Notes under the pieces: generated by a model | Databases searched by the model: none | The model's input: the letters and a program-made list of their open reading frames with translations, nothing else | Told to the model about the DNA's origin: nothing | Program-made: the position numbers and the translations under genes | Origin: an uncultured Clostridia bacterium | GTDB lineage: Bacteria; Bacillota; Clostridia; TANB77; CAG-508 | Assembly: GCA_944393395.1 (NCBI GenBank) | Contig: CALYAB010000004.1 | Location: 1-51,681 of the forward strand | Direction: 5' to 3' | DNA: 51,681 nt | In this document: piece by piece, positions 15,712 through 24,791 of the stretch | How the letters are laid out: every line of letters starts with the position of its first letter | How positions within the stretch are numbered: position 1 is the first letter of the stretch

Positions 15712-16069
15712 GGAAGAAAAACAAGCTCAGACACACGGACCAGGTCGGGTTTTGTATTACTTTGTTCTAGCGTATAGCTAATTACTAAAAGTCGAAGGTT
15801 ATATTTATAATATTTTATTCATTAAATGGCTGGCATTGCGTAATATACAAATTCTAACACTAGCAAGCAGGCACCTCTCAAATTAGGAAATTCGAGATTC
15901 TCCTACTTGCTAATGTAAGAATTTGTAATATTCCTCCATTTGCACATTTAATCTCATAAAATATTATAAATATAACTTTCGACTTATTTAAATAAATTTT
16001 TTATTGAACGAACAAAGTAATACAAAACCCGACCTGGTCCGTGTGTCTGCACTTGTTTTTCTTCCCTAT
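15708..16069. repeat. Giant 360-base hairpin element after hslO
   Basis: The outer arms of 60 bases (15708-15767 and 16010-16069) are almost fully complementary, for example ACACGGACCAGGTCGGGTTT with AAACCCGACCTGGTCCGTGT. A second stem, GTCGAAGGTTATATTTATAA (from 15791) with TTATAAATATAACTTTCGAC (to 15983), and a third around AAATTCTAACACTAGCAAGC continue inward. The arms are much richer in G+C than the surroundings. No protein is encoded. The left arm overlaps the hslO stop and the right arm ends before TTTTT, so it could also terminate hslO transcription. It resembles a MITE or a structured RNA. Confidence 0.85.
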
Positions 16070-16084
16070 CTTTTTGTATTTTAA

Positions 16085-16113
16085 TTGACAAATTTCGCAA
16101 ATGAAAATATAAT
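16085..16113 (+). promoter_or_regulatory. Consensus promoter of ppaC
   Basis: Perfect TTGACA (16085-16090), a 17-base spacer and perfect TATAAT (16108-16113), starting 16 bases beyond the giant hairpin. Confidence 0.85.
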
Positions 16114-16158
16114 ATGTATGAAAATAAAGAAAAAATCGAAATAAAGGAGAAATGAAAA

Positions 16159-17085
16159 ATGGGAAAAGAAGTATTCATATTTGGACACAAAAATCCAGAC
16201 ACAGATTCAATATGTGCAAGTTTAGTAAGCGAAAGACTAGATAAAAAGAACGGATGGGATTGCACAGTTGCAAAAAGATTAGGAAAAATAAATAAAGAAA
16301 CACAATATGTATTAAATTATCTAAATATTGAAGCACCAGAAATGATAGATAAAATAGAAGAAGGACAAGAAGTATGTTTAGTAGATCATAATGAATTTAA
16401 CCAAAGTGTAGAAGGTATAGAAAAGGCAAAAATTTTATCAGTAACAGACCACCACAGAATAGCAAATTTTGAAACATCAGAGCCTTTATATTATACAGCT
16501 AAACCTTATGGATGTACTTGTACAATTTTGTTTGAAGAATATAAAAAATTTGGACATGAAATTAGTAAAGAAGAAGCAATATTAATGGCAAGTGCAATTA
16601 TCTCAGATACATTATTATTAAAATCTCCAACAACAACAGAATATGATAAAAAAGCATTATCAGAATTAGAGAAAGTTGCAGGAATTGATATAAATGAATA
16701 TGGATTAGAAATGTTAAAAGCAGGAACAGATTTAGGTGATTTTTCAGAAGCAGAATTAGTAAATTTAGATGCGAAAAATCTAGATAAAGATGGAAACAAA
16801 TTTGTTATTGCTCAAGTAAATACAGTAAGTATAGACGATGTATTGAAAAGACAAAAAGATTTAGAAAGTGCGATGGATAGTGAAATAGAGAAAAAAGGAT
16901 TACAATTGTTTGTATTGGCAATAACAGACATATTAAATAGCAATTCAGAAATAATTGCCTTAGGAAATAGAACAGACGCAGTAGAAAAAGCATTTGATGT
17001 TAAATTAGAAAATAATAGAGCATTTTTACCAGGAGTTGTTTCAAGAAAAAAACAATTATTGCCAAATATTGATAAAAATATGTAA
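16159..17085 (+). CDS. ppaC: Manganese-dependent inorganic pyrophosphatase
   Basis: A 308-residue family II pyrophosphatase of the DHH superfamily. It hydrolyses pyrophosphate from biosynthesis to phosphate. Metal ligands are visible: H10, D14 and D16 in HKNPDTDS, D76 in VDHNE and the DHH at 97-99. The substrate-binding C-terminal motif PGVVSRKKQLLP closes the protein. The length is that of the short form, without regulatory CBS/DRTGG domains. AAAGGAG precedes the ATG. It has its own consensus promoter and is followed by a GC-rich hairpin and smc. Confidence 0.95.
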   Translation: MGKEVFIFGHKNPDTDSICASLVSERLDKKNGWDCTVAKRLGKINKETQYVLNYLNIEAPEMIDKIEEGQEVCLVDHNEFNQSVEGIEKAKILSVTDHHRIANFETSEPLYYTAKPYGCTCTILFEEYKKFGHEISKEEAILMASAIISDTLLLKSPTTTEYDKKALSELEKVAGIDINEYGLEMLKAGTDLGDFSEAELVNLDAKNLDKDGNKFVIAQVNTVSIDDVLKRQKDLESAMDSEIEKKGLQLFVLAITDILNSNSEIIALGNRTDAVEKAFDVKLENNRAFLPGVVSRKKQLLPNIDKNM

Positions 17086-17108
17086 GGTAGCAAAACAGAG
17101 ATGATTTC

Positions 17109-17137
17109 GGGACGGGGATGATTTTTATCTCCGTCCC
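17109..17137. repeat. GC-rich GGGACGGGG hairpin
   Basis: GGGACGGGGAT and ATCTCCGTCCC form an 11-bp stem with one mismatched pair, around GATTTTT. It is far richer in G+C than its surroundings. The GGGAC/GTCCC ends recall the large inverted repeat at 29628-29796. It may be a REP-like element or a terminator for ppaC, although a plus-strand T-run is missing. Confidence 0.55.
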
Positions 17138-17165
17138 CAAAATTCCGATAAAAAAGGAGATAGAT

Positions 17166-20100
17166 ATGTATTTAAAAAGACTAGAATTACAAGGCTTTAA
17201 GTCATTTGCAGATAAAACTATATTAGAATTTATGCCAGGAATTACAAGTGTTATAGGACCAAATGGTTCTGGAAAAAGTAATATATCAGATGCCATCAGA
17301 TGGGTATTGGGGGAGCAAAGTATGAAATCTTTAAGAGGTTCTAAATCATTAGATATCATATTTGCAGGAACTCAAAACAGAAAATCATTAGGATTTGCAG
17401 AAGCTTCTTTAGTGTTTGATAATTCAGATGGAGCCCTTCCAATAGAATATACAGAAGTAACAGTTACTAGAAAAATATATAGAAGTGGGGAAACAGGTTA
17501 TTATATTAATAAAGTACCATGTAGATTAAAAGATGTATTAGAATTATTTATGGATACAGGTATTGGAAAAGATGGATATTCAATTATAGGACAAGGTAAA
17601 ATTGACGAGATATTAAGTAACAAATCAGAAGATAGAAGACATATTTTTGAAGAAGCAGCAGGTATTGTAAAATATAGAGTAAGAAAAGCCGAGAGTGAGA
17701 AAAAGTTAGAACATACAAAGCTAAATCTTCTTAGAATTAATGATATATTATCTGAAATAGAAACTAATATAGAACCATTAAAAGTACAATCAGAAAAGGC
17801 AAAAAAATACTTAAATTTAAGAGAAGAATTAAAAAATATAGAAATAGGATTATTTTTATACAATATTGAAAAGTACAAAAAAGAGTTAGAAGATATCGTA
17901 AATGATGAAGAAATATATAAAACACAATGCAATGATGAAGAAGGAAGATTAGAAAGAATAAAGGCATTAAAAGAAGAATTAAAAAGTGAAATTGACAATA
18001 TAACAGAATCTATAGAAGAAATGTCTAATTTGGGATTTGAAAGCAAGAAAGAAATCGAAATGTTAAATTCTGATATTAATGTTTCTAAAACAAGGATAGA
18101 AAATAATAAGCAAAATAAAGAAAGATTTGAAAAAGAAATTGAAGAATTGGACTCAAGAATTAAAGAATTGGAAGATGAGAAAAAACAAAAAGAAGAAAAA
18201 AAGGAAAACTTAAAAAATAATAAAGAAAAATTTGTAAAAGAATTAGCAGAAAAAGAAAAAGAATTAGCAGAAATAACGAAAAAACTTTCTAGTAAAGAAT
18301 TAGAAATTGAAGAACATAAGAAAAAGGTAGAAGAAAACACAGACAAGAAATATGAATTACAAGCTGACATTAGTGAACAAGATATTAATTATCAGAATTA
18401 TGAAAAAAGACAAAAACAAATAAAAAATGAGATTACAGGAAACATTTCAGAATTAGATAGTGCAAGATTAAAAAAAGAAGAGATTTCAGGAGACTTTTAT
18501 GAAATTGAAAGCAAGAGAAATAAGATTTTAGCAGATTTAGAGAATGTAAATAAACAAAAGCAAGAAGCAGATAGAAAGATTAAAGATTTTGAAAGTAAAA
18601 TTAATATGCTTTCAGGAGAAAAAAGAATTAAAGAATCAAAATTAAAATTTTTAATCGAGACAGAAAAAGAAAAAGAAGGTTATATCAAAAGTGTAAAGGC
18701 ACTTTTAAAAGATTGTGAAACAATAAAAGATTTAGGAAAAGGAATGCATGGTGTTTTAGCAAATATTATAGAAGTTCCAGAACAATATCAAACAGCTATA
18801 GAAATGTGTTTAGGAAGTAGTCTTCAAAATGTTGTAACAGAAAATGAAGAAGATGCAAAAAGATTAATAGAACATTTAAGAAAGCATAATTTAGGAAGAG
18901 CATCTTTTTTACCTATAACATCTGTAAGAGGAAAGAAACTTGAAAAAATAAAAGGAAAAAATAATGGAATTATAGGAATTGCATCAGACTTAATAAAATA
19001 CAGTAAAAAATATGAAAATATTATATTAAATCTATTGGGAAGAACTGTGATAGTACAAGATATGGAAACAGCAATAAGAGTAGCAAAAGATAATAGATAT
19101 TCTTTTAGAATTATTACATTAGAAGGAGATGTGATTAATCCATCAGGAGCAATTACGGGAGGTTCTGTTGCTAAAAAAACAGTAAATATTTTAGGTAGAA
19201 AAAGCGAAATTGAAAAATTGCAAAAAGAAATCAAAAAATTAGAACAGCAAATACAAAAACTAGAAAAAGATAAAGAAGATTATGAAAATTCGATAGAAGA
19301 TGTAATAGAAGAAGCTTCTTTATTTGAAAAAGAATTACAAGAAATTGAAATTAATTATGCAACAGGAAAAGAAAAAATAAGAGCTATAGAAGAAAATATC
19401 AATAGAGTAGAAACAAGATTAAATAAATTAAAAGAAGAAAGCAAAAAATTAGACAACCAAAAAGTGGAAAGTGAAGAAAAGAAAAATCAACTACAAGAAA
19501 AGATAACATTAATTAATGAAGAAAATGAGAAACTAAAAAACATTATTACGGAATTTGCTGAACTAAATAAAGATAATCAGAAATATGTAGATGATTTGAA
19601 TTTTGATATAACAAATTTAAAAATATCAGTATCATCTTTTGATGAAAGTGAAAGTTCAATAGAAGAGATTCAGGAAAGAATTAATTCAGAAATTGATAGT
19701 ACAAATAAAAGTATAAAAAATAAAAAAATACAAATAGAACAAATTGGTCAGGATAATTTTAACTTAGAAAAATCTATAGAAGAAATCAATGAAAAAATTA
19801 ATAAAATAAAACAAGAAGTTAAAAATAGTGGCTCTAAAATTGAAGAATTAAAAGAAAAAAGAACAGAAAAAAATGAAAAATTAGCTCAAAAAGAAGAGGA
19901 AATAAATTCAGAATTTAAAATAATAGAAGATTTGAAATCACAAATAGTAAAAATAGATGTAAAGAAAACAAAGCTGGAAGAAAGCGTAAATGAAATAATG
20001 GATAAAATGTGGGAAGAATATGAACTTACACCAAATAATGTAGTAGACTATAAAAAGCCAGACAATGTACAATTGACACAAAAAAAGGTTAAAGATTTAA

Positions 20101-20717
20101 GAAATCAAATTAGAGAATTAGGAAGTGTCAACATAGATTCAATAGAAGAATATAAAAATTTAAAAGATAGATATGATTTTATGTGTGAACAAAGAGTGGA
20201 TTTGGAAAGTACAATGTCGAAACTAAGAAAAATTATTTCAGATATGACAAATATTATGAAAGAGCAATTCAAAGAAAAATTCCAAATGATTAATAAGAAT
20301 TTTGCTGAAGTATTTAAAGAATTATTCGGTGGTGGAAATGCAAGCTTAAAATTAGAAGATAAGGACAATATTTTAGAATGTGGAATAGAGATAACAGTTC
20401 AACCACCAGGCAAAAAATTGCAAAATATGATGTTATTGTCTGGAGGAGAAAAAGCCTTTACAGCGATTGCGTTGTTATTTGCAATATTAAAAATTAACCC
20501 TGCGCCATTCTGTGTATTAGACGAGATAGAAGCAGCATTAGATGATGTAAATGTATATAGATATGCGGAATATTTGAAAAAGTTTGCTAAAAATACGCAA
20601 TTTTTGGTAATTACACATAGAAAAGGAACAATGGAGGCAGCTGATACAGTTTATGGAATTACTATGGAGGAAAATGGTATTTCAAAATTATTGTCAATGA
20701 AATTAAAAAATAGTTAA
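17166..20717 (+). CDS. smc: Chromosome segregation ATPase SMC
   Basis: A 1183-residue SMC protein. It forms the condensin-like complex with ScpA and ScpB that compacts and segregates the chromosome. Walker A is GPNGSGKSN (31-39). Two long coiled-coil arms flank a hinge (about 510-680) containing GMHGVLANIIEVPEQY. The C-terminal head has the ABC signature LLSGGEKAFTAIALL and Walker B FCVLDEIEAALDD. ATG 17166 is chosen over an upstream in-frame start at 17118 because AAAGGAGAT lies just before it and MYLKRLELQGFKSF is the usual beginning. No ftsY follows, unlike in many Firmicutes; a terminator and a convergent gene come next. Confidence 0.97.
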   Translation: MYLKRLELQGFKSFADKTILEFMPGITSVIGPNGSGKSNISDAIRWVLGEQSMKSLRGSKSLDIIFAGTQNRKSLGFAEASLVFDNSDGALPIEYTEVTVTRKIYRSGETGYYINKVPCRLKDVLELFMDTGIGKDGYSIIGQGKIDEILSNKSEDRRHIFEEAAGIVKYRVRKAESEKKLEHTKLNLLRINDILSEIETNIEPLKVQSEKAKKYLNLREELKNIEIGLFLYNIEKYKKELEDIVNDEEIYKTQCNDEEGRLERIKALKEELKSEIDNITESIEEMSNLGFESKKEIEMLNSDINVSKTRIENNKQNKERFEKEIEELDSRIKELEDEKKQKEEKKENLKNNKEKFVKELAEKEKELAEITKKLSSKELEIEEHKKKVEENTDKKYELQADISEQDINYQNYEKRQKQIKNEITGNISELDSARLKKEEISGDFYEIESKRNKILADLENVNKQKQEADRKIKDFESKINMLSGEKRIKESKLKFLIETEKEKEGYIKSVKALLKDCETIKDLGKGMHGVLANIIEVPEQYQTAIEMCLGSSLQNVVTENEEDAKRLIEHLRKHNLGRASFLPITSVRGKKLEKIKGKNNGIIGIASDLIKYSKKYENIILNLLGRTVIVQDMETAIRVAKDNRYSFRIITLEGDVINPSGAITGGSVAKKTVNILGRKSEIEKLQKEIKKLEQQIQKLEKDKEDYENSIEDVIEEASLFEKELQEIEINYATGKEKIRAIEENINRVETRLNKLKEESKKLDNQKVESEEKKNQLQEKITLINEENEKLKNIITEFAELNKDNQKYVDDLNFDITNLKISVSSFDESESSIEEIQERINSEIDSTNKSIKNKKIQIEQIGQDNFNLEKSIEEINEKINKIKQEVKNSGSKIEELKEKRTEKNEKLAQKEEEINSEFKIIEDLKSQIVKIDVKKTKLEESVNEIMDKMWEEYELTPNNVVDYKKPDNVQLTQKKVKDLRNQIRELGSVNIDSIEEYKNLKDRYDFMCEQRVDLESTMSKLRKIISDMTNIMKEQFKEKFQMINKNFAEVFKELFGGGNASLKLEDKDNILECGIEITVQPPGKKLQNMMLLSGGEKAFTAIALLFAILKINPAPFCVLDEIEAALDDVNVYRYAEYLKKFAKNTQFLVITHRKGTMEAADTVYGITMEENGISKLLSMKLKNS

Positions 20718-20743
20718 ATACAGATAAGTTATATATAGAAAAA

Positions 20744-20797
20744 AAGCGACATGTAAGTATTATAAAATTTTAAAATACGTATACATGTCGTTTTATA
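20744..20797. terminator. Hairpin between convergent smc and ytaF
   Basis: AAAAAGCGACATGTA and TACATGTCGTTTTATA pair across an AT-rich loop of about 25 bases. It would stop both converging transcripts; its right end includes the ytaF stop codon. Confidence 0.65.
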
Positions 20798-21467
20798 ATA
20801 TGATTCTAAAAAGACCAATTATAATTAACAAAACACCAGAAATTACAGACCAGATATTATCTGGTAATTTATTAAAAGAATAAAGTCTTTTCCCACAATA
20901 ATTTCCAAAACTTAAGAAAAACAATTGAAAAAGACTAATTAGTAAAGGAAATAAAAAAGAAAAACTATTTATTATACTAAAACCAACTCCAATACAAAAA
21001 CTATCTAAAGAGAGTGCAAAACCAAGAAATAAAGCTTCTTTAGAGTCAATAGAATTAGATTTATCTAAATCAGAAGAAGTAGGGTTTTTAATAATTTTTA
21101 TAGTAATACCTAAACATTTAATAAAAAAAGAATATATTTTTTCAGTATTATTTAAATTTTTCTCAAAATAAACATTTGAATCTTTATTAGTATTTTTTAA
21201 AGCTTGAAAACACATAAACATACCCATTAAAATTAAAATAAAACTTCCTAAATAACCGATAATAAAATCTGGCAAAAAGTATTTTAAGATATTTCCAAAA
21301 TAGATTGATATTGAAGAAATTGTAAATGCGACTAAGAATAAAATAAATTTTGCCCAGATGGTTATTTTCGTGTTTTTTATTCCATAAGTAATTCCAATTC
21401 CTAAAGAATCTATGCTACTAGAAATGGCTAAAACTAAACTGTTGAACAGCACAAGTAAAACCTCCAA
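20793..21467 (-). CDS. ytaF: Sporulation membrane protein YtaF-like (MntP superfamily)
   Basis: A 224-residue membrane protein with about six hydrophobic segments. It carries two copies of the family pattern: ISSSIDSLGIGITYGIK near residues 14-30 and ALSLDSFCIGVGFS near 150-163. The linker contains IIKNPTSSDLDKSNSIDSKEALFLG, typical of YtaF. The superfamily includes the manganese exporter MntP; YtaF is annotated as sporulation-related but its transport activity is not settled. GGAGGT at 21453-21458 on the plus strand's complement region is close to the ATG; the gene converges on smc. Confidence 0.82.
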   Translation of the reverse strand: MEVLLVLFNSLVLAISSSIDSLGIGITYGIKNTKITIWAKFILFLVAFTISSISIYFGNILKYFLPDFIIGYLGSFILILMGMFMCFQALKNTNKDSNVYFEKNLNNTEKIYSFFIKCLGITIKIIKNPTSSDLDKSNSIDSKEALFLGFALSLDSFCIGVGFSIINSFSFLFPLLISLFQLFFLSFGNYCGKRLYSFNKLPDNIWSVISGVLLIIIGLFRIIL

Positions 21468-21481
21468 TCAAATTATTATTT

Positions 21482-21514
21482 CTTGAATAGAAAAATCAAG
21501 TTTTCCTATTCAAG
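21482..21514. repeat. Palindromic repeat, copy D
   Basis: Arms CTTGAATAGAAAA and TTTTCCTATTCAAG, in the opposite orientation to copies A and B. Its right flank CATCGCTTCACTTTAA resembles the flank GCCACTTCACTTCAA of copy E at 25928-25962, so the repeat unit extends beyond the hairpin on that side. The rest of the 240-base ytaF/P-ATPase spacer shows no other feature. Confidence 0.75.
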
Positions 21515-21707
21515 AACATCGCTTCACTTTAATAACATAATATTGATTACATAAAATTTTGTGATTAATAATTGGAAGTACTATGAAACTTTTTGGCTAT
21601 GCAATTTAAAATATAAAAATAAGTAATAAAAATATATTAAGTGAATAAAATTAGGTAAACAAAGGACAAGATAATTGTCTATTAAAAATTACAAAGGAGA
21701 GAAAGGT

Positions 21708-24320
21708 ATGTGGGAAACATTTAGAAAGCAAGAAGTTCAAGAAAAACTAAATACAGATTTTTGTAATGGTTTAAATGATGAAGAAATTTTAAAAAGGAGG
21801 ATAAAATATGGTAAAAATGAGTTAGAAAACAATAAAAAAGAAGGTATAATTATTAAATTTCTAAAACAATTTAATGACTTTATGATTATTATTCTAATAA
21901 TAGCTTCAATTGTGTCTGCTGGTATATCTTGGTATCAAGGAGAAAATGATTATATAGATTCAATTATAATTATTGCTATTGTTGTTTTAAATGCTATTAT
22001 GGGAGTATTACAAGAAGCAAAGGCAGAAAAATCAATAGAGAGCTTAAAAAAGATGACTCCACAAATGTCAAAAGTAATAAGGAATGGAAAAGAAATAGAA
22101 ATACATTCAGAAGAATTGGTAATAGGGGATATTGTTATATTAGAGGCAGGAAATAGCGTTCCGGCAGACTGTAGAATTATAGAAAGTTTTAATTTAAAAG
22201 TAGAGGAATCCAGTTTAACAGGAGAAACAGAAGCAGTAGAAAAAGATGGAAATGTAATATGCAAAAAAGGAATACCATTAGGTGATATTGTGAATATGAC
22301 TTTTATGGGAAGTACAGTAGTAAATGGACATGCAAGAGTTGTAGTAACAGATATAGGTATGAATACACGAGTTGGAAAGATTGCAAACATGATAATTGAA
22401 AATGAATCACCAGAAACTCCTATCCAGAAGAAATTAAATCAAGTAGGAAAAATATTAGGTGTTATTTGTTTGATAATATGTTTAGTAATATTTTTGATAG
22501 GAATTATCAAAAAAATTCCTCCAATGGAAATGTTTATGACATCTGTAGGATTAGCAGTTGCAGCAATACCAGAAGGGTTACCAGCAATAGTAACAATTAT
22601 GTTGTCGATAGGTGTAACAAAAATGTCAAAAAGAAATAGTATTATTAGAAAATTACCAGCAGTGGAGACTTTGGGGAGTAGTAATGTTATATGTTCTGAC
22701 AAAACAGGAACTTTAACTCAAAACAAAATGAAAGTAGTAGAAATAAAATCAGAAAAGCCTAACTTAGCAATGGAATTAGCTACTATGTGTACAGATAGCA
22801 AGATAGAAATGAATTCTAATAAAATAGATATAGTTGGTGAGCCAACAGAAATAGCGATAGTAGAAATTGCTTATAAAAATAAATTAAATAAAAATGAATT
22901 GTATAAATTAATGCCAAGAGTAAATGAAATTCCATTTGACTCAAACAGAAAGATGATGACAACAATACATAAATTACAAAATGGTAAATATAGAGTAATT
23001 ACTAAAGGCGCACCAGATGTATTATTAAATAAATGTATAGGAATTAATAAAGAAAGAATTTTAAAAGAAAATGAAAAAATGGCTAACAAAGCTTTAAGAG
23101 TTATTGCTGTAGCATATAGAGAAATGGAAAGTTTACCAAATAAAATAGATAGTATAAATATTGAAAAAAACTTAACATTTGTTGGTCTTATAGGAATGAT
23201 AGATCCGCCTAGAGAGGGAGTTAAAGAAGCAGTAGAAACTTGCAAAAAGTCAGGAATAAAAACAGTTATGATAACAGGTGACCATATAGCAACAGCAAAA
23301 GCAATTGCAGAAAAGATAGGAATATTATCAAAAAATGATAAAGCATTAACTGGAGCAGAATTAGATAAAATAGATCAAGAAACATTTGAGAAAGAAGTAA
23401 AAAACTACACAGTTTTTGCAAGAGTAACACCCGAGCACAAAGTAAGAATCGTAAAAGCTTGGCAAAAAAATGGTGCAGTTGTTGCAATGACAGGAGATGG
23501 AGTAAATGATAGTCCAGCCTTAAAAAGTGCAGATATTGGAATAGCAATGGGAAAAGGAGGAACAGATGTAGCAAAAAATGCATCTGATATGATTTTAGTA
23601 GATGATAATTTTGTAACAATAGTTGATGCTGTAAAGCAGGGAAGAAATATATATGATAATATAAGAAAAGCGATACATTTTCTAATTGCAACAAATATAG
23701 GAGAGATTGTAACTATATTTATGGGATTAGTATTAGGATTAAAATCCCCATTACTTGCTATACAACTATTATGGATAAATCTAGTTACAGATTCATTACC
23801 AGCAATTGCTATAGGATTAGAACCACCTGAAAAAGACATTATGGAAAGAAAACCAGTAGATTCTAAAAAAGGAATATTTGCAGATGGCTTATGGAATAAG
23901 ATTATAGTGGAAGGTGTCATGATTGGAATGCTTACTTTGATAGCATTTAGTATAGGAAATAAGTATTATGGGATAGAAGTAGGAAGAACAATGGCATTCA
24001 TTAGTATGGGATTATTAGAGCTTGTCCACAGCTTTAATATAAAAAGTGAAAAATCTATATTAAAAGTAGGAATATTAGAGAATAAATTTTTAATAGGAAG
24101 TTTTATACTTGGAATTTTTGTACAAACAATAGTAATATTGATTCCAACTTTGGCTAATATATTTGATGTTGTAAATTTAACATCTACTCAGTGGTTAATT
24201 ACATTAGGGATTTCTATATTACCAATTCCAATAATGGAATTGCAAAAAATGTGGAATGTTAGGGACACGAAAAAAACTTCCAAAAAATCTGGTAACTGGC
24301 TTTGGTCAGCATATAGATGA
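21708..24320 (+). CDS. Calcium-type P-type ATPase (P2 family)
   Basis: An 870-residue P2-type cation ATPase, closest in layout to bacterial SERCA-like Ca2+ pumps. An N-terminal cation ATPase domain leads to the actuator TGET (171-174). The transmembrane ion-site motif PEGLP is at 288-292 and the phosphorylated Asp is D331 in DKTGTLT. The nucleotide-binding KGAPD is at 433-437 and the hinge GDGVND at 596-601. About ten membrane segments are expected, with a C-terminal cation ATPase domain. ATG 21708 has GGAGAGAAAGGT before it; an in-frame TTG at 21675 lacks support. Calcium is the likely ion, but other divalent cations cannot be excluded. Possible control is not visible. Confidence 0.92.
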   Translation: MWETFRKQEVQEKLNTDFCNGLNDEEILKRRIKYGKNELENNKKEGIIIKFLKQFNDFMIIILIIASIVSAGISWYQGENDYIDSIIIIAIVVLNAIMGVLQEAKAEKSIESLKKMTPQMSKVIRNGKEIEIHSEELVIGDIVILEAGNSVPADCRIIESFNLKVEESSLTGETEAVEKDGNVICKKGIPLGDIVNMTFMGSTVVNGHARVVVTDIGMNTRVGKIANMIIENESPETPIQKKLNQVGKILGVICLIICLVIFLIGIIKKIPPMEMFMTSVGLAVAAIPEGLPAIVTIMLSIGVTKMSKRNSIIRKLPAVETLGSSNVICSDKTGTLTQNKMKVVEIKSEKPNLAMELATMCTDSKIEMNSNKIDIVGEPTEIAIVEIAYKNKLNKNELYKLMPRVNEIPFDSNRKMMTTIHKLQNGKYRVITKGAPDVLLNKCIGINKERILKENEKMANKALRVIAVAYREMESLPNKIDSINIEKNLTFVGLIGMIDPPREGVKEAVETCKKSGIKTVMITGDHIATAKAIAEKIGILSKNDKALTGAELDKIDQETFEKEVKNYTVFARVTPEHKVRIVKAWQKNGAVVAMTGDGVNDSPALKSADIGIAMGKGGTDVAKNASDMILVDDNFVTIVDAVKQGRNIYDNIRKAIHFLIATNIGEIVTIFMGLVLGLKSPLLAIQLLWINLVTDSLPAIAIGLEPPEKDIMERKPVDSKKGIFADGLWNKIIVEGVMIGMLTLIAFSIGNKYYGIEVGRTMAFISMGLLELVHSFNIKSEKSILKVGILENKFLIGSFILGIFVQTIVILIPTLANIFDVVNLTSTQWLITLGISILPIPIMELQKMWNVRDTKKTSKKSGNWLWSAYR

Positions 24321-24377
24321 TATGGTTGTTATTAATATATCAACATATTTATAAATAATTTCAGACTCTGAATAGTT

Positions 24378-24585
24378 ATGTTACAATTCACAGCCTAAAA
24401 ACATCTAAAGATTTATGATATATATTATATTCTGCGCTATCCCAACACTTTACATACTGTAAATAAATCAATTCTTCAAAAGTCATCATTGATTTATAAC
24501 AGTATGTAGCGTGTCGGTCCCCCCGACCCCCGCTTAGAATATAATATATATCACATTATCTAGTAATGGCTGTGAATTGTAACAT
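24378..24585. mobile_element. MITE-like element with 18-bp terminal inverted repeats
   Basis: Perfect ends ATGTTACAATTCACAGCC (24378-24395) and GGCTGTGAATTGTAACAT (24568-24585). Inside, AGAATATAATATATATCA pairs with the left TGATATATATTATATTCT, and a third hairpin is TACATACTGTAAATAAATCA with TGATTTATAACAGTATGTA. No protein is encoded. The outer parts match the 74-base element at 28056-28129; the central 130 bases are extra. It fills most of the 470-base spacer before rpsF. Confidence 0.8.
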
Positions 24586-24622
24586 CTAGTAACCAGCACG
24601 CCTAAAAAAAAGAAAAAAACAC

Positions 24623-24651
24623 TTGCAACAATGGAAAATATATGATAAAAT
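24623..24651 (+). promoter_or_regulatory. Promoter of the rpsF-ssb-rpsR operon
   Basis: TTGCAA (24623-24628), a 17-base spacer and TAAAAT (24646-24651). This leaves a leader of about 135 bases before rpsF, long enough for an S6:S18-type autoregulatory structure; I see a small hairpin ACTTGC/GCAGGT near 24752-24767 but not the full known motif. Confidence 0.65.
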
Positions 24652-24685
24652 AGCTATGTTTTGAAGGAGCATAGTTATTTTTTAC

Positions 24686-24723
24686 GTCGACAGATTTTAG
24701 ATTATTCAAAACTTAAATATATA
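24686..24723. repeat. Fragment related to the 2951-2990 hairpin arm
   Basis: GTCGACAGATTTTAG and AACTTAAATATATA occur in the same order and close to the same spacing as GTCGACAAATC and AACTTAAATATATA at 2951-2990. The matching right arm is missing here, so it looks like a decayed half copy in the rpsF leader. Confidence 0.4.
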
Positions 24724-24791
24724 AAAATAAAAATGCTAAATTCAAATCTCTACTTGCAAAAGCAGGTTATAAATCCATAGGGAGGTGAAAG

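Noticed and set aside
15984-16265. 93-residue minus-strand frame across the giant hairpin
   Set aside because: It spans the hairpin arm, the ppaC promoter and the ppaC start; no binding site and no protein-like character.
17501-18370. 289-residue antisense frame in smc
   Set aside because: Ser/Phe/Asn-rich translation mirrors the Lys/Glu-rich coiled coil of smc; an expected shadow of an AT-rich repetitive gene.
23266-23920. Antisense frames in the P-type ATPase
   Set aside because: Low-complexity Leu/His or Ile/Ser sequences with no ribosome binding site, opposite a fully conserved gene.
24651-24682. TAGCTATG/CATAGTTA hairpin with T-run before rpsF
   Set aside because: It looks like a terminator, but the promoter at 24623-24651 would start inside it, so it cannot form fully in that transcript. 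Possibly the end of an upstream transcript.
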